A stretch of 7,000 nucleotides of DNA, from the NCBI GenBank assembly GCA_023229065.1, contig JALNZZ010000107.1, positions 1-7,000 on the forward strand, given 5' to 3'. The notes under the pieces are model-generated. The model did no database searches, was not told where the DNA came from, and saw only the letters and a list, made by a program, of their open reading frames with translations. This document shows positions 6,742 to 7,000 of the stretch, in pieces (position 1 is the stretch's first letter; every line of letters begins with the position of its first letter). A program made the translations under genes and the position numbers. Source of the DNA: Porticoccaceae bacterium. Lineage in GTDB: Bacteria; Pseudomonadota; Gammaproteobacteria; Pseudomonadales; Porticoccaceae.

Positions 6742-6754
6742 ACCGTCATTGATC

Positions 6755-7000
6755 TCAGCGGCGCCGCCAGCTGGCCAACCAATCCGCAGCAGGACTGGGG
6801 CAGTCATAGAAATACCCTTGATAGATAATATTGCCACGGGTATTGAGGAAGTCCACCTGGGCCTGGGTTTCGACCCCTTCCGCTACAACCGACAGATTGA
6901 GGTTGCGGGCCACAGCAAGAATCGTGTCCACCAGAGCAACATCATCCCGATCATCTGGCAGATCCTGCACAAAGCTTTTATCAATTTTCAGCTCGCGGAT
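6755..7000 (-). CDS. 3' end of an EAL-domain protein (c-di-GMP phosphodiesterase type), partial
   Basis: The frame is open from the right edge to TGA at 6755-6757 and gives the last 81 residues of a larger protein. It shows the C-terminal half of an EAL domain: LKIDKSFV (visible residues 4-11), with the conserved Lys and Asp used in cyclic-di-GMP and metal binding; AEGVET (40-45), with the catalytic glutamate; and QGYF (61-64), with the conserved Gln. The usual lysine before the following proline is replaced by cysteine (DCP, 66-68). The domain ends near the protein terminus (ADWLASW), as in GGDEF-EAL or sensor-EAL proteins. Visible residues suggest an active phosphodiesterase that degrades cyclic di-GMP, but the EAL motif itself and any N-terminal sensor are outside the window. 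The deaminase gene begins 24 bp downstream. Confidence 0.9.
   Translation of the reverse strand: MRELKIDKSFVQDLPDDRDDVALVDTILAVARNLNLSVVAEGVETQAQVDFLNTRGNIIYQGYFYDCPSPAADWLASWRRR

Noticed and set aside
6425..6752. Plus-strand open frames opposite the deaminase
   Set aside because: They lie opposite a gene with intact zinc-binding motifs and show no recognisable protein.

Overview
This window looks like an ordinary chromosomal stretch of a GC-rich gammaproteobacterium. The basis is protein resemblance to Escherichia coli relatives (DinG, YqcC, an E. coli-type PyrB, a COG1988-type membrane hydrolase), dense coding and short gaps. A marine Cellvibrionales-type lineage would fit, but that placement is inference. 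There are no rRNA or tRNA genes, CRISPR arrays, insertion sequences, phage genes or attachment sites.

Layout. Positions 1-135 hold the 3' end of a plus-strand gene whose visible tail resembles GluQ, the glutamyl-Q tRNA(Asp) synthetase. A 149-bp gap follows, with a perfect 9-bp tandem repeat and a small hairpin, and leads into pyrB (aspartate carbamoyltransferase, GTG start). Next, on the same strand and tightly packed, come a PlsC/GPAT-like acyltransferase, dinG (Fe-S DNA helicase) and a YqcC/DUF446 protein that starts with TTG. After a 114-bp gap with two mutually exclusive hairpins comes a membrane metal-dependent hydrolase of the YdjM/COG1988 type.

The minus strand carries a convergent two-gene unit entering from the right edge: the 3' end of an EAL-domain (cyclic-di-GMP phosphodiesterase-type) gene, then 24 bp later a CDA-superfamily nucleoside/guanine-type deaminase. 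The convergent stop codons are only 7 bp apart.

How the genes fit together. The acyltransferase, dinG and yqcC probably share a transcript, since the gaps are 6 and 8 bp; pyrB may be part of it (53-bp gap). Their functions (pyrimidine synthesis, lipid acylation, DNA repair helicase, unknown) do not form an obvious pathway. The EAL-deaminase pair might join nucleotide signalling with purine salvage, but this is speculative. I did not find a convincing undescribed system. The second-look items are modest: an E. coli-type PyrB without adjacent pyrI, a variant acyltransferase motif, a yqcC copy separated from truC, the extended hydrolase, and two non-coding structures.
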